A stretch of DNA of 32,433 nucleotides from Oscillospiraceae bacterium. GTDB lineage: Bacteria > Bacillota > Clostridia > Oscillospirales > Ruminococcaceae. The DNA lies in contig JAAVIG010000219.1 of assembly GCA_014796735.1 (NCBI GenBank), positions 1 to 32,433 on the forward strand, written 5' to 3'. This document shows, in pieces, positions 32,009 to 32,433 of the stretch. Positions within the stretch are counted from its first letter, which is position 1. Every line of letters starts with the position of its first letter. Under the pieces are notes generated by a model. The model had not been told where the DNA came from. It made no database searches and saw only the letters and a list, made by a program, of their open reading frames with translations. A program made the position numbers and the translations under genes.

Positions 32009-32247
32009 CCGATAAAAAGCTTTATACTGATTTCAATGGGCTGTAAAAAACTAAAAAAGAAAAATTTAAAGCGGCGGAGCCGCAAATGTCTTTTTCGCTT
32101 CCTTTTTGCACTGCAAAAAGGAAGTGGGGGTGAAGCGGAGCTTTAGCTCCGCGAGGGGGCAAAGCCACCTAAAGTGAATAATTACAGACAACTTAGAAGC
32201 AGGCGAAGCCGCCGCTTCGGGCGTTGAAATCTTTCTCGAAAAACATA

Positions 32248-32290
32248 CCCGTCAAAACCTAATGTTACTTTGGTTTTGACGGGCATTGTT
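32248..32290 (+). terminator. Terminator-like hairpin
   Basis: CCCGTCAAAACC (32248-32259) pairs perfectly with GGTTTTGACGGG (32272-32283) around a 12-base loop, followed by CATTGTTTAT. The T-run is weak. It lies 240 bases beyond the AraC-family gene. Confidence 0.55.
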
Positions 32291-32320
32291 TATATTGCTG
32301 TTTTGCGAACCGACTCTAAT

Positions 32321-32433
32321 ACTATTATCCAATTAAAAACTTGAAAAAATGGTTTTAATTGGATAATAGTGCTTTGGGTGTAATATCCATTTAAACTTTG
32401 ATTTTATATTGTGTTTAAATGGATATTAGTATA
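32321..32433. repeat. Palindromic ATACTA element, copy C (two hairpins)
   Basis: Hairpin 1: an 18-bp perfect stem, 32321-32338 with 32353-32370 (ACTATTATCCAATTAAAA arm). Linker: GCTTTGGGTGTAAT (32371-32384). Hairpin 2: a 14-bp perfect stem, ATATCCATTTAAAC (32383-32396) with GTTTAAATGGATAT (32413-32426). The ends read ATACTATTATCC (32319 onward) and GGATATTAGTAT (to 32432). It runs to the right edge and may be complete. Confidence 0.72.

Larger units (their letters stand above)
32009..32433. other. Hairpin-rich non-coding tail of the window
   Basis: 425 bases with no credible ORF. In order: GCGGCGGAGCCGC; a perfect 12-bp hairpin CTTCCTTTTTGC / GCAAAAAGGAAG (32098-32109 / 32113-32124); GCGGAGCT / AGCTCCGC (32135-32142 / 32145-32152); the terminator-like hairpin at 32248-32290; and repeat copy C. 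The first three look like dispersed intergenic repeats. Confidence 0.6.

Noticed and set aside
22651..32433. CRISPR array
   Set aside because: The repeats are inverted and scattered, not direct and evenly spaced; no cas gene is present.

Overview
The window looks like chromosomal core sequence of a motile, Gram-positive-type anaerobe of the class Clostridia, probably Oscillospiraceae/Ruminococcaceae-like. This is inferred from gene content and style: RecD2 without RecBC, PrmA, a CheA-CheW-CheR-CheB set, a YlqG/YlqH-like pair (FliK-like plus FlhB-tail), a short Firmicute type IV pilus-like locus, strong AGGAGG-type ribosome sites and moderate GC. The species cannot be fixed from sequence alone. 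No tRNA, rRNA, CRISPR, transposase, phage or plasmid gene was seen.

Layout. 22-5103 (minus): prmA, a metallophosphoesterase, an unannotated 49-residue membrane peptide, recD2 and comFC, the last two overlapping by one base. 5104-5677: a busy non-coding stretch with the prmA promoter, the gltX promoter and two different inverted-repeat elements. 5678-9722 (plus): gltX, glnS and a sirtuin, very tightly packed, followed by a small unknown protein and a surface transglutaminase-like lipoprotein with its own promoter. 11789-15909 (plus): a type IV pilus-like cluster (PilC/GspF, pilin-like proteins, PilT) with RNA hairpins between its genes and a terminator after pilT. 15985-19388 (plus): a regulatory pair, a membrane-anchored Xre-family regulator and an ECF-type sigma factor fused to a large unknown C-terminal half. 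Upstream lie two copies of one promoter, each with the same palindromic box. 19529-20167 (minus): a phosphoribosyltransferase-like protein with an altered PRPP loop. 20506-22572 (plus): an EF-G paralogue with non-canonical G motifs. 22737-27669 (minus): chemotaxis genes cheA-cheW-cheR-cheB. 28038-30890 (plus, divergent from cheA): a FliK-like repeat protein and a stand-alone FlhB tail. 31073-32008: an AraC/GyrI-like regulator. 32009-32433: hairpin-rich non-coding DNA.

How genes work together. The gltX-glnS pair would charge tRNA-Glu and tRNA-Gln directly. The che genes form the signalling core for flagellar motility, though cheY, cheC/D and receptors are not in the window. The pilus locus has the platform, pilins and a PilT-type ATPase, but no PilB assembly ATPase or PilD peptidase.

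Most unusual signals: (1) a family of palindromic elements with ATACTAAT-type ends and covarying arms at 5124-5217, 22651-22706 and 32321-32433; (2) a 226-bp element with 18-bp perfect terminal inverted repeats inside the gltX leader; (3) a 154-nt nested hairpin between two pilin-like genes; (4) the duplicated promoter/operator upstream of the Xre regulator, with a possible short structured transcript between the copies; (5) the sigma factor with a roughly 355-residue unknown C-terminal part.
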